DNA of 64,000 nt, from contig OZ237740.1 of assembly GCA_965178125.1 (NCBI GenBank), positions 1,178,001 through 1,242,000 on the forward strand. Direction: 5' to 3'. Source of the stretch: Bilabrum cf. latius (Eukaryota; Bigyra: Bicosoecida; Bigyra; Bicosoecida). Both the position numbers and the translations under genes were made by a program. The notes under the pieces were generated by a model. It saw only the letters and a program-made list of their open reading frames with translations. It ran no database searches and was not told where the DNA came from. This document shows positions 9,608-19,708 of this stretch, piece by piece (position 1 is the stretch's first letter; each line of letters starts with the position of its first letter).

Positions 9608-12600
9608 ATGCCTCGCAAAGGCGGCAAAGGGAAGAGTTAGAAAAAGGCCAAGCATGTGGCGCGCGGCCAGCTGGGCCGAATGCTGATGAAGTCAAAGTCG
9701 AAAGCAGCGAAGGAACGAGCCGCGCAGCGAGCTGCGGGAGAGTTGTGAGAACGCACCAAACAGGAAAATCACAGCCTGCAAGCTGTCCTTTCTGCTCGAA
9801 CAGAACGCCTGGCAATCATTTCCGTCTGAACCCGCAGCATCGACGAGCGAAGCTCGTCGGAACGCCTGGCGTCCGTCACCGCGGTGACCGACTTGGACGA
9901 GTTCATCTCCGCGGCAGAGGTGACGGGGCGGGACTTTAGGGCAGAGTAGCATGAAACAATCATACTGGGCGACGACGGGCTCGTGTACGGAAGCGATGGC
10001 CAGGGCAAGACCCCGCAGCAGGCCGCGGTCGCCAGCTCGGGAGCCGAATCCGACGTTCCGCTACAGATTCCGAGGAAGCCGGACTGGAACGAGTCCATGG
10101 GCGGGAAGCAGGTCGACAAGAACGAGCAGCTGGCGTTCCTTCAGTGGCGCCGCGCCCTCGCCGAGGTGGAGGAGCGCCTTGGGATCGGCGGTGTCCGCGC
10201 CCTGGCCCACCAGATGGAGGTGACCCCGTTCGAGCGCAACCTCCACGTGTGGAGGCAGCTCTGGCGCGTGATCGAGCAGTGTGACGTGCTCGCCCAGATC
10301 GTGGACGCGCGGCACCCCGCCCTGTACCGCAGCAGGGACCTCGAGAAGTACGTGCGGGAGGTCAACCCCAACAAGGCCACGCTCCTCATCCTCAACAAGA
10401 GCGACTTCCTGACGCCGGCGCAGCGGCTCGAGTGGGCGGACCACTACTCGAAGGAGGGCATCGACTTTGTGTTCTTCTCGGCCAAGCACGAGCAGGAGCG
10501 GCTGGACGAGGAGGAGCGCATGCTCCACGGAATGCTGGGAGCGGAGGCGGCCCGCCAGCTGGGGGCCGACGGGCTGGGGCACCTGACCGCCCTCGAGGCA
10601 TTCGTCACGCTCGCGCCCTATCTGCCGGCGGAGGACGACCCCAGGGAGGACAGCCTGCTGGGGGACCAGGCCCCGGGGGACCACCCCGACCGGCTGGGGC
10701 CCGAGATCACGGGCATGGAGATGGAGGGAGATCGGGAGGAAGAGATCAGGGTTTAGCCGCCCTCCCTCCCCTCGGGGGGGGGGGGGGCTGCTACGGCTGC
10801 CGGCGCTGCTACGGCTGCCGGTGCTGCTGCTGAGGTCGGCAGCCGCGCTGCGGGTGCATCCCCTGCCGGTGCGGGTGCTAGCGCGAAGGGGAGCGAGGCG
10901 GTGGCGGAGGTTGGGGGGGTGGACGTCGCCAGGCCTCGCGCGACCGACGGCGCCGGAGGGGGCCACGGGTCGGGCACGAGCGGGGCCGGGGCCGGCACGG
11001 GGGTCGGTGGGGGCAATGACGGCGGCGGCGGCGGTGGAGGAGAGGGAGATGATGGTGATGGTGTGGGCGACGGGGAGAGGAGCGAGGCGGGTGCCAGCGC
11101 GGGGGGGAGCGTCGCCAACTACGACGACCTGGTGCCTGACGCGGGCGAGGGGGGCAGGGATGGCATCGAGTTCCCCTCTGCCGAGAGAGAAGAGGCCGGC
11201 ATCGGCTTCGGGTTCGAGCGGAAGCAGGGCGAGGAGGAGGAGGAGGAGGGCCGGGCGGGGCCGAGCAGCGGCGCGGGCGTGGGTGGAGCAGGTCGGAACA
11301 AGGAGGAGGAGGAGGAGGAACAGCTGGAGGAGGAGGAGGAGGACACGAGTCGGGAGGGCCGCTTCGAGCGGTGGCTGCAGGGCCTGCCTGAGGCGCATCG
11401 CGCCCTGGGCGAGCGGTGCCGACTGTACACGCGCGAGACGCTCATGGACGAGCTGGAGAGGAGGTACGGGCACCTGGTGCTCGAGTTCACCAAGGGCAAG
11501 CTAAGCGGCGCGAGGAGGCGGGCGGACGACGACGACCGCGCCAGGGAGCGGGCGCGCAGGGAGGCCGTGGCCAAGGCCAGCGGGGCCGGGTCCTCGGATG
11601 CCTTCCGCATGGACCTTGCCGTAGTGGACACGACGACCCGGCGGGGGCGCGACTGGGACCAGGGCAAGGAGCAGGAGCAGGAGCAGGTGGGGGGAGGGGA
11701 GCCGGCGGAGGAGGAAGATGGGGACGAGGGCAAGGAGCAGGAGCAAGCCGCGGCTTCCGGGGCGGCCGCGGGGGGTATCTCGACAGTCCCGCAGCCCGCC
11801 GCTGCAGGCCCGGACAAGCGGCGGCGCGTGACCTTTGGCGCCGGCACCAAGGAGCACGAGGGCCAGCGGGAGCCTGCCGGCGAGGCCGGGCACGGGCAGG
11901 AGAAGGAGAAGGACGAGGAGGCCGAGGCCAGGGACCTGGCGGCCGAGGCCCGGCGCGTGACCGCGCTCTCGGACGCAGCCGCCATCTCCGACTCGCTGGA
12001 GATGGCAAGGCAGCGGCCGCTCGTGGTCGGCATGGTGGGCTACCCGAACGTGGGCAAGAGCAGCGTCATCAACGTGCTGCTGGGGGCCTCCACGCGCAAC
12101 CACAACGCCAAGCGGGTGGCCGTGGGCGCGACCCCGGGCAAGACCAAGCACTTTCAAACGCTCCCGCTCAGCGACTCGATCCAGCTGTGCGACTGCCCCG
12201 GGCTGGTCTTCCCCTCGTTCGTCAGCACAAAGGCAGAGATGGTCGTCAACGGCATCCTGCCCATCGACCAGCTGAGGGAGCACGCGCAGCCCATCATGCT
12301 CGTGTGCCAGCGGGTGCCCCGCCTGCTGCTGGAGCGCATCTACGGCATCGCCATTCCCAAGCCCAAGGCGGGCCAGCCGCAGGACCGCCCGCCCACCGTG
12401 CGGGAGCTGCTGGACACTTTCTGCCACGCGAGGGGCTTCATGGCGGCGACCCACGCCGGGTGCGACCACCCCCGCGCCTCCCGCGTGCTGCTCAAGGACA
12501 TGATGAACGGCAAGCTGCTTTACTGCCACCCGCCCCCGTCCTCCATGGATCCGGAGGCCTACAAGGCGGAGACCGTCAGCAGCCGCATGGAGCTGGTCAG

Positions 12601-13270
12601 GCGCGAGGGCGACGGGGACGGGGACGGAGGGCCTGTGGAGCACGAGGGGGGCGAGGGCGAGGAGGAGGCTGCGAGGGCTGCAGGGGAGGGCGCGGATGGC
12701 GGCGGCGTTGCGTCCGCGGAGCTGTACCAGTACGGCCCCAACGTGCTGCGGGCGTCCGAGATCGTGAGGACGGACCCGGTCACTGGGGCCGGTGGCGGTG
12801 GCGAGGCCCAGGCTCGGGGGGGCCAGCAGGACGGCCCGGGCCCGGGCGGGCGAGACGGTCAGGGACCGCAGTCATAGGCGGTGCGAGCGGCTCTGCGGGG
12901 CGTCCCTGGCACCGGCGCGGAAGGGGCCGTGGACGTGGACGGCGTCATGGAGGGTCTGGGGATGGGGGCCGGGGCCGGCCTGGACATTGGGATCGACCTG
13001 GACGACCCCTTGCTGCTCGAGACCCTGGGCGAGAGCGGGGCGCTCGGGGGGCCGGGGACGGCGGCCGCCGACCCTTCGTCCGGCGCGGGCGGGCCGGAAC
13101 CGGCGGCCTCGGCCGGGCAGAATGGTGCCGGCGGCGGCAGCGGCGGCGGCAAGACCCTCACCAAGAAGCAGATGAGGAGGCAGATGCAGGCGGAGAGGAA
13201 GCGATCCAGGGCAAAGAAGGGCAAGCGCGACCCGGACCCGTACGGTACGCAGATCGCTGACTGGGAGTGA
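9608..13270 (+). CDS. LSG1: LSG1 large-subunit GTPase, in-frame UAGs and large insert
   Basis: LSG1 is the cytoplasmic GTPase that releases the export adaptor NMD3 from 60S subunits. Exons 9608-9744 and 9838-13270 (93-bp GTGAG intron) give 1,189 residues ending in TGA. The N-terminus MPRKGGKGKS...GQLGRMLMKS and the stretch DLDEFISAAEV match LSG1. The GTPase is circularly permuted: G4 NKSD near residue 230 and SAKHE near 259 come before G1 GYPNVGKSS near 780 and G3 DCPG near 831. A 500-residue Gly/Ala/Glu-rich insert separates the halves, far longer than the acidic insert of known LSG1. TAG codons at 9638, 9947, 10754 and 12875 are in frame. The two TGAs that appear if the sequence is read without splicing fall in the intron. 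The C-terminal basic tail RRQMQAERKRSRAKKGK fits a ribosome-binding protein. Confidence 0.92.
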
Positions 13271-13484
13271 CAGACAGAGAGGGGCGTCAAGGTGTGGTGC
13301 CTGCACTCGGACGGCGTGCCTGGCCGGGTGGCGGTGGTGGCGCTTGCGTGAGACAGTCCGTGTTGAATCGCAGCAAAGTCTTACAAGGTGTGGATTGCAA
13401 CTCGTGACTGTGGTCCTAATGTATCGTTTGTTCCACCATAATTGTGTAAGGCAGCACTATTAAAGTAGGATAACAAAGCCCGGT

Positions 13485-15419
13485 TTACGTCCACCCCAAC
13501 TCTTGCGCAATGTGGGCGAGGGACGCGGCCACGAGAGAGGCGGTGAACTGCTGGTACCCTCCCGACAGAGTGACCGCTACTGGGATGCGGGGACGTCCCG
13601 CCTGCACCCAGACCGGGCCTAGCACCTCGTCCAGGTCAGCCGAGCCGTTGCGCGCCATTTCCTCGAGCCGCGGACCCACGACACCGCACGCCTTGCACAC
13701 GAGGAGGTCTCGCTCGATCACGTACTAGGGCCGCACGGAGAGCCCGGACAGCGGGTCACCGAGCAGGATGTCCGTGCCCGCGTTGTACAGCACGAGGTCT
13801 GGCCTGGCCTTGCGTATGATCTTCGGGAGCTCTTCCGCGAGAGTCTTCAGGTACGACTCCCCGGACTCGCCCGGCAGGATGGGGATGCTGCTCGCTGCAG
13901 CCGTCTCGGCCAGCGCGTCCTGGGGAAAGATCCCCGGCCGGAAGGCGTCCATGATCCACACGGCCCCGCTGCCGGTGCCGCTGGAGCCAGCAGTCGGGGC
14001 ATCGGCCGGTAGGTCGCCAGTTGCGGCCCCCGTCTCACCGTCGCGACTTTGCCGCCGCTGCCGCCGCCTCCGGTCCAGCCTCCTCAGCTCGAACCGGGCC
14101 CGCCTCTCCTCCTCGGAGGAGAAATCGTTCTCGTGGCCGTCGCCTTGGTGGGCGTCCAGGTCGATGATGAGGACCCTCCTCGCGCCCATGGGCACGTCCC
14201 ACGGCCACTGGGTGCATCCTTCCTCAGCGATGCGTTGGCTGGCTTCGCTCGACGATCCGGTCGGGGGAACCTGCCGTTGGCTCGAGGGTGCGTCTCTGCT
14301 GCGAGTGCGGCGCCTGGGCTTGGGTGCGAGTTCGTCTCCTGCAGTCCCCCTCAGCAGCTCGTCCCCCGCACCCGCCCCACCTGCGTTCGGCTCGCGGTCT
14401 CCTTCCGTGCCTGTGCCCGGGGCTGACGCGTGTCTTGCTGACTCGGCACCTGCTGCTCCCATCCGTCGCCCGCTGCTCCCGCCATGCTTCGAGCCCCCCT
14501 CCTGTGCACCCTCAGATTGTTCCTCGGCTCCGAGTCCACCCCCCCCCTCGCCCTCGCCCTCGTCGACCCACCGCAGCGGCCCCAGGCTGCCCTCCCCCCA
14601 CTGCCCGAACGCCCCCAGGCTCACCCTCGCCGCCATGGTCAGGTCGTTGAACGCGCAGAACCCATGCCCACCCTCTGCAGAAGCGTGGTGGAACCCCCCG
14701 CCGAGCACCACGCCAAAGCCCGTGCGCAGGGCCAGCTGCGCCGCCAGCAGGGTGCCCCTCGTCTGCAGCAGCATGGGCCTGAGGGCACGCCAGCGGACGG
14801 CGCAGCCGGGGAGGATGCACAGCGGCAGTTCCATGACCATCGAGGCGCGGTAGGAGTACCCCACGCAGGCGAGGTACGAGGCCAGCTGGGTGGACGCCTG
14901 CTCTCTGGGGGAAGGTTCCCTGCCGGGGGTCACGACCACCACTGGCACCGGCGCGAGGCCCGAGCTGCGGGCCGCGCCGCAGCTGCTCTCGCCGCTGGGC
15001 AGCTCCAGGGCGGGCGGGTCCCGGGCGGTCCATCCTTCGACCGCCCATTGCGCATGCCGCACGGAGCGCACGAGCTGCTCCCGGAAGGCCGCCGCGCCCG
15101 CGTGCTCGCCGAGCGCCCCACGCAGCATTTCCATGGCTCGCCCGTACTTGGTGGAATCGAACGGATGCAAGCGTTCAAGCCCCCCAGCAGTGATATTGAA
15201 CGAATCAGAATAGACGAGAAACGGAAGCTTGGCGGCCTACCCGTCCCTACTTGAACCAGCGTGAGAAGAAGATGCCGTAGCGCGGGCCCAGGACAATAGC
15301 TCGGGAACGGTCCCGTTCCCAGCATCGAGCGGCGGCGTGGGATGCATGGGCCTTCGAACACGGATCGATCGTTTCAATGCGGCCAGCTTGCTGGAATCTG
15401 CCTGCAAGAAAGGGGCCAT
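13485..15419 (-). CDS. Class IV histone deacetylase (HDAC11-type)
   Basis: Zn-dependent lysine deacylase fold. From ATG 15419 to TAA 13485 there are 644 residues. The frame is uninterrupted apart from TAG at 15234-15236 and 13725-13727. Class IV motifs in order: FLVYSDSFNITAGGLERLHP (the usual PIVYSPRYNITFMGLEKLHP region), GTLLAAQLAL, GGGFHHAS, GFCAFNDL, LIIDLDAHQGDGHEND (metal-binding Asp and His), YNAGTDILLGDPLSGL and VTLSGGYQ. Two inserts are unusual: about 150 Gly/Ser/Glu-rich residues before LIIDLDAHQ and about 50 Arg/Ala-rich residues after it. The TAG at 13725 falls in the variable position between SP/RP and the (I/V)ERD segment, where Ala, Glu, Asp or Gln occur in relatives. The frame stays open to 15815 (see the membrane-segment entry), so the start is uncertain. 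Convergent with LSG1, 214 bp apart. Confidence 0.9.
13725..13727 (-). other. In-frame UAG in HDAC, compatible with Gln
   Basis: LSVRP-(UAG)-YVIERD aligns with the class IV segment LSISP-x-GIVKRD, so translation must pass through the codon to complete the catalytic domain (SGGYQ follows). Confidence 0.85.
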
Positions 15420-15431
15420 AGCCGCGCGTTG

Positions 15432-15815
15432 CTAGGAGTGGTACTTGGGTGCGCCCGCGCTGCTGGTTCCTGGTGCTTCGGCTGGATCCCACCACGAGAA
15501 CAAAGCGTATTCCACGCAAAACAAACCATAGAAAGCCGCTAGCGGCGCGAGTATCCACAGTAGAATCGCTGCTGCAATCACTGCGGGGGTGGCAACGGGT
15601 CCCAGCGTGCAATCCATTCCAGAGCAAACAGAGACTCCGATCACAGCCCCAAGGCATCCAATATGAACCGTAAGCTGTGCGCATGTCACAGAAGGGAAGC
15701 ACCACGACATCGCCATGGCAAGCAATGTGCAAACGGTGCAACCGCACCAGTCTTCGTGGGCTGCTCCGGGTCGTGCGGCTGTGTGGCCAGCACATGTGCA
15801 TGCTTGCAGTCGCAA
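15432..15815 (-). other. Hydrophobic reading frame upstream of and in frame with the HDAC
   Basis: A 127-codon stretch with two to three possible membrane segments, for example around PAVIAAAILLWILAPLAA, ends at TAG 15429-15431 and is in the same frame as the HDAC start. If UAG is Gln the two are one open frame. Another frame just upstream (15876-15780) has a signal-peptide-like start, MTFTAGISKVLCTPLLFLAG, so a separate small membrane protein with an intron or frameshift is equally possible. The stretch lies between the MLH3 stop and the HDAC core. Confidence 0.35.
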
Positions 15816-15913
15816 GGAGGCCAGCGAGGAACAGTAAAGGCGTGCACAAGACTTTGCTAATACCAGCAGTGAATGTCATGGCAAGGCAGTTCGTGCGAGC
15901 GGGAGGTGCTGGC

Positions 15914-18900
15914 TCAGCACAGCAGGCCGCCGCCACGGCCCGCCCCTCCCACGGATGCAATCTGCGCGATCGGCACGAGGCTGGGCCGCCCGTGCGCGCA
16001 CTGGAAGGGAAGTTGGCAGCTAGCCAGCTCCATGGCTAGCCCAGCCGCTTGCTTCCACTCCAGCGGGTCATAGAACTTCACCGCCTCCCTGCACGCGCGG
16101 GTGGCCAGGCACCTGTGCACCCCGGTGCTGGAAGCTCTCCCGGACCGGAACACGGCCAGCTGCTCCTCCTCGCCCAAAAGCTCCGACACGCCGACACTTC
16201 CGGAGCCCGTGCCAGCAGGACCATCGCCACCACCCCGATCCTGGCCCCGGCCCCGCCTCCGTCGAGCCGCCCACCGCGCGGCCTCCCGCTGCATCCCTCG
16301 CGCCATCTCGAGCAGGTCGTCCAGCACCAAGGCGCGGCCGAGCACCGACGGCGCCTGTCGCAGCCGAAGTACCGCTCCACTCGCCGGGTTACCCGATGGA
16401 ACGGCCAAGGACCGGGCCACCGAGTCCTCTGGGGGATCGCTGCGGATGCCGTGCTCGCCCGTCTGCAGGCCCCCTGCGCCCCACTGCTCCAGGCTGAACC
16501 GCCAGCCCCACCTCTGCAGGAATGGAGCCGAGACAGCGATCGCACGCCGGTCTGACTCGGAGATGCCCGCACATTGCTCATTGCGACTCTGCGTCGCGGC
16601 CCTGCGGCCGGCACCTGCGCCTGACTGCGGGGCAAGCACCTCCCGCTCCCCGCTGCCGAGGTGAAGCACGCGCGCCCTCGCGGCCTCGCTCCGATGGCGG
16701 TCGTGGCCCGAGGTAGACCCGGGGCACACGAACTGCGAGCGGAGGAGCTGCTGCAGCAGCTCCAGGCGAATTCGTTCATCGGCTGCGTGCTGGTCGATGG
16801 CCAGCAAGAGAGGCGCTGCCCAGCCGCTGGGGCTGCGTGCTGCCCGCTGGCGGTGCGGTCGTGATCGCGAAGAGGGCAGACCATTGCCATGCTGTTGCCC
16901 GGCTGTCGATTCGTCAGACTGAGCGGAAGGGGTGCCGATGCTGCTCCTCCGCTTGCGCTTCCCGCGGCGACTCTGCGCGTCTGCCTGGGGAGCCCCTCCA
17001 CCGGACGAGCCGCCTGCTGCTGCCCCGATAGAGAGCTCGCGCCCCTGCTTCAAAGCTCTTCCATGCGGGGGCGGCGGAGGCAGCCTGGACAGGTCCACCG
17101 GCGGACCAGGCACCAGAGCCAGGATGAATTTCCTGTCGAGCTGTGCAATGGGGCGGCACTGCGCAAGCATGTCGCGGGAGACTGCCACTCCGTGCGCGGG
17201 CAGGCAGTGCGTGGTCGCAGCAGGCTCCAATCGAGCTCGCCGCCTGACGACACAGGCTAGTCCCTTTCGTGCAACCGTGCTCCTACAAGCAAGCAGCCTA
17301 TTCGTGCGCGGTACGGAGCCGGCTCCACCAACTCGCTTCTAGCCGACACCACGTACTCCACCGCTAAAGTACTTACTCCGGGAAGCATCCATGGAGCCGG
17401 AGGCACGACCCGTCCCAGCTGGAACCGAGGCGCTCTGCTGAGGTGTGTGCGCCCCTGCCAGCGGAAGCATTAGCATGGGGCGACCGGTGGCGTCCCTTGC
17501 ACCTGAACCTAATGCTCGAGGCTGGCTGGCTAGGGCAGGCTGCCGCCGCACCATGCGCAACAACTCTGCCGATCCAACCGCGTGCAGACTTGGGTGGCTC
17601 AGCTGCCGAGGCATGCTATGCGGCACGAGCCCAGGCAGGGCGGCTGGTGCGCTCTGCTGCTGCGTGAAGGCGGGCATCTTCTGCGACGAGATGGACGCGC
17701 GGGGCGGCGAGACGCGCCCTGCTGCAGCATGCGCTGCTTCTGGTTGTCTGTGCGGCGGTGGTACCTCCTCCACGGGCCAGCTCGCCGCCGTAGACTCGGT
17801 ACGTCTTACCTTGCGAGCTCGCGCGAGGACGGAAGCGCCAACAGCTGCTGCGTCACCGGGCACTGCCAGCTGCACCTCCTCCCGAACGGACCGCAAGGCG
17901 GCTCCTGCTTTGGCAACCTCGCTCAGCTGGCCTGGTCTGCGGTCCAGTACCTCTGGGGGCATCGAGCGCCCCTCAAAGTAGTCCTGCACGCACTGCTGCA
18001 GCAGCCGTTTGACGGACTCTTCGTCTCGGAAGAGAACATCCGTCTTCTCCGGGTCTAGCGTCACGTCGTAAGAATCGCATGGGCACTCAAGCTCCAGCAC
18101 AAAGGCAAGGAAGCGACGCTTGAAGGCAATCGTGAGCGGAACACCGCCATCATCCACCGATGCACCAGCTGCCCCGCTCGGTAAAGACGGATTCGGCTCA
18201 CTCTCCCGGGCTGCACGGCGTCCGTGGCTCGCCAGCGGCACGCGGCTGATCCTCGCTCGCCCGTCGTCGGACACGGGGTGCAGGTACATGGCCGCCTGGT
18301 CCTGCGCCGCCTGTAGCAAGCGACGAAGGCCCCTGCAATGCCGACCGTTGACATACAGCAACTATCCGCTACGATTTGATGCGCCGATACCAAGCAAGCC
18401 GCCGATGCGCATGGCTGCGCATGAGTTGGTCGTCGTGCCGCTGCGGGATCCTCCGGCGCCTCGGTCTGCCCGCGGGCCAGAAGCAGCACTGCTTGCGGCA
18501 CCGAATCCACGGGTCAACAGGTCAGACCGCACGCACCGCATGCTTTCCGTAGCTTGGGAGCCCAGTATTCGTCTGGCAGTATGGATGGGGCTGTGCGTTG
18601 CTGGAAACCGGACCGCCTTGCTTGCCTTTCCGCCGTCCGCCTGCTAGAACGAGAAGGAGATGTGCGGCCGCGCGCAGGCAATACGTTCGATCCTATCAGC
18701 AGCTTGGCTGGTTGCCAAGGTCCACTGCTGCACCGTGCTGTTCCTCCGGACCGGCATGCTGTGGAATAGGCCGGACACGCGGACACAGCTGCCGCTCCGA
18801 CACCCCGCCAGGAGCCTGCCTGCTGCTTTTTCAGCGTCAACGACGAATGGCTATGATGTCATGCATCCATTTGCATATATCACTTGGTTGTACTCTTCGA

Positions 18901-19164
18901 ACGCTTCCGCTTTGGACGTAATGGCTGCCCCAGCGCTGCACGCCACGATAGACGCCAGTGCCTCCCCACGAAACCCCAAAGTGTCGGGCATGCGGCTAGC
19001 TGATGCCTATTTCGAGGTTGCATAGCGTTCAGCGGCACGGCTGAGCTCTTCTTTCCGGAAGCCGCAGCCGTTGTCGGTGCAAGACACGGAGATCACGCCG
19101 CCGACAGACAAGCTTGCAGCAACCACAATTCTGGTTGCCAGGCTGTCCACAGAATTGGTCAACA
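15914..19164 (-). CDS. MLH3: MLH3 DNA mismatch-repair / meiotic recombination endonuclease
   Basis: MutL-gamma subunit. The main exon runs from acceptor TTTGCAG (exon base 19164) to TGA 15914, about 1,083 codons, with TAG at 19007, 18851, 18644, 18362 and 17339. N-terminal GHKL ATPase motifs: TNSVDSLAT, CTDNGCGF, RYATSK, LGFRGEALASI, and LFHSMPVRRNSTV. Then LLYVNGRHCRGL closes the transducer domain, followed by CDSYDVTLDPEKTDVLF, which is very MLH3-like. The C-terminal endonuclease motif DQHAADERIRLE is intact, and CQLPFQCAHGRPS is the MLH3/PMS signature near the end. The linker is low complexity. One or more short 5' exons before 19164 (with the start Met) are not resolved; candidate coding sequence lies in 19180-19270. 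Confidence 0.92.
18362..18364 (-). other. In-frame UAG at the conserved MutL glutamine
   Basis: The MLH3 context is NRSG-(UAG)-LLYVNGR. Known MutL proteins have Gln here: human MLH3 reads MQFLYVN and E. coli MutL IQYCYVNGR. The codon therefore sits where Gln is expected. Confidence 0.85.
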
Positions 19165-19708
19165 CTGCAAATAAGAGTCAAGTACCAGCGAGCAAGCGTC
19201 TACGAAGTTAATTTCACGCTTCTACCGCTTGCTACTGCGAAACTTCTTGAGCGAGCACTCTCACATTCCTCAACGACCTACGCAAGGGTTCCGACTGCTT
19301 GCCCGGTCCGTACGACCTGCCTCTACCGGCTGGATAAATGAGAAATATTCATGAGTCATCGAGTCCATGCGTGCTCATCGTATCTATGCAAATGCGCGCT
19401 CCGCGGTTCTACTGGTATCGTGCCGTGCAGTTGCCGCACTGCAACGCCGCCAACCATTTCAGATTCTTCGTCTTGTTGGATCGTGTCATCTGCTGAGCTT
19501 GCCATGCAGACCTTGCATCAAGACAATTATGATTGAATAGAGGCGACCTGCACGACGGCCGATTGCAGCACAGCAAAATCAAGAAAAGCAGCACTCAACA
19601 CCACATTCACATCAATCCTACCTACCCATTCTCATTTCGTTCCTCACAGGGAATTTATCACCGTCGCCAGCGCGTGTCAAACGACACATCCGGGGACAAG
19701 CACCAAGT
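19165..19708. other. Gap between ABCG gene end and MLH3 main exon
   Basis: Should hold the MLH3 first exon(s) and promoter, and the ABCG 3' UTR. The 19180-19270 part is open on the minus strand and could encode the MLH3 start, but I could not find a splice that fits the phase. The remainder is AT-richer and shows nothing definite. Confidence 0.4.

Noticed and set aside
9745-9837. UGA as a second reassigned codon, from two in-frame TGAs near the LSG1 start
   Set aside because: Both lie in a 93-bp GTGAG...CAG intron whose removal restores phase and LSG1 similarity. TGA also ends most genes here.
11416-13260. A 614-codon plus-strand frame overlapping LSG1
   Set aside because: It is the +1 shadow of LSG1 (Arg/Gly-rich, no motifs), while the overlapping frame has GTPase motifs.
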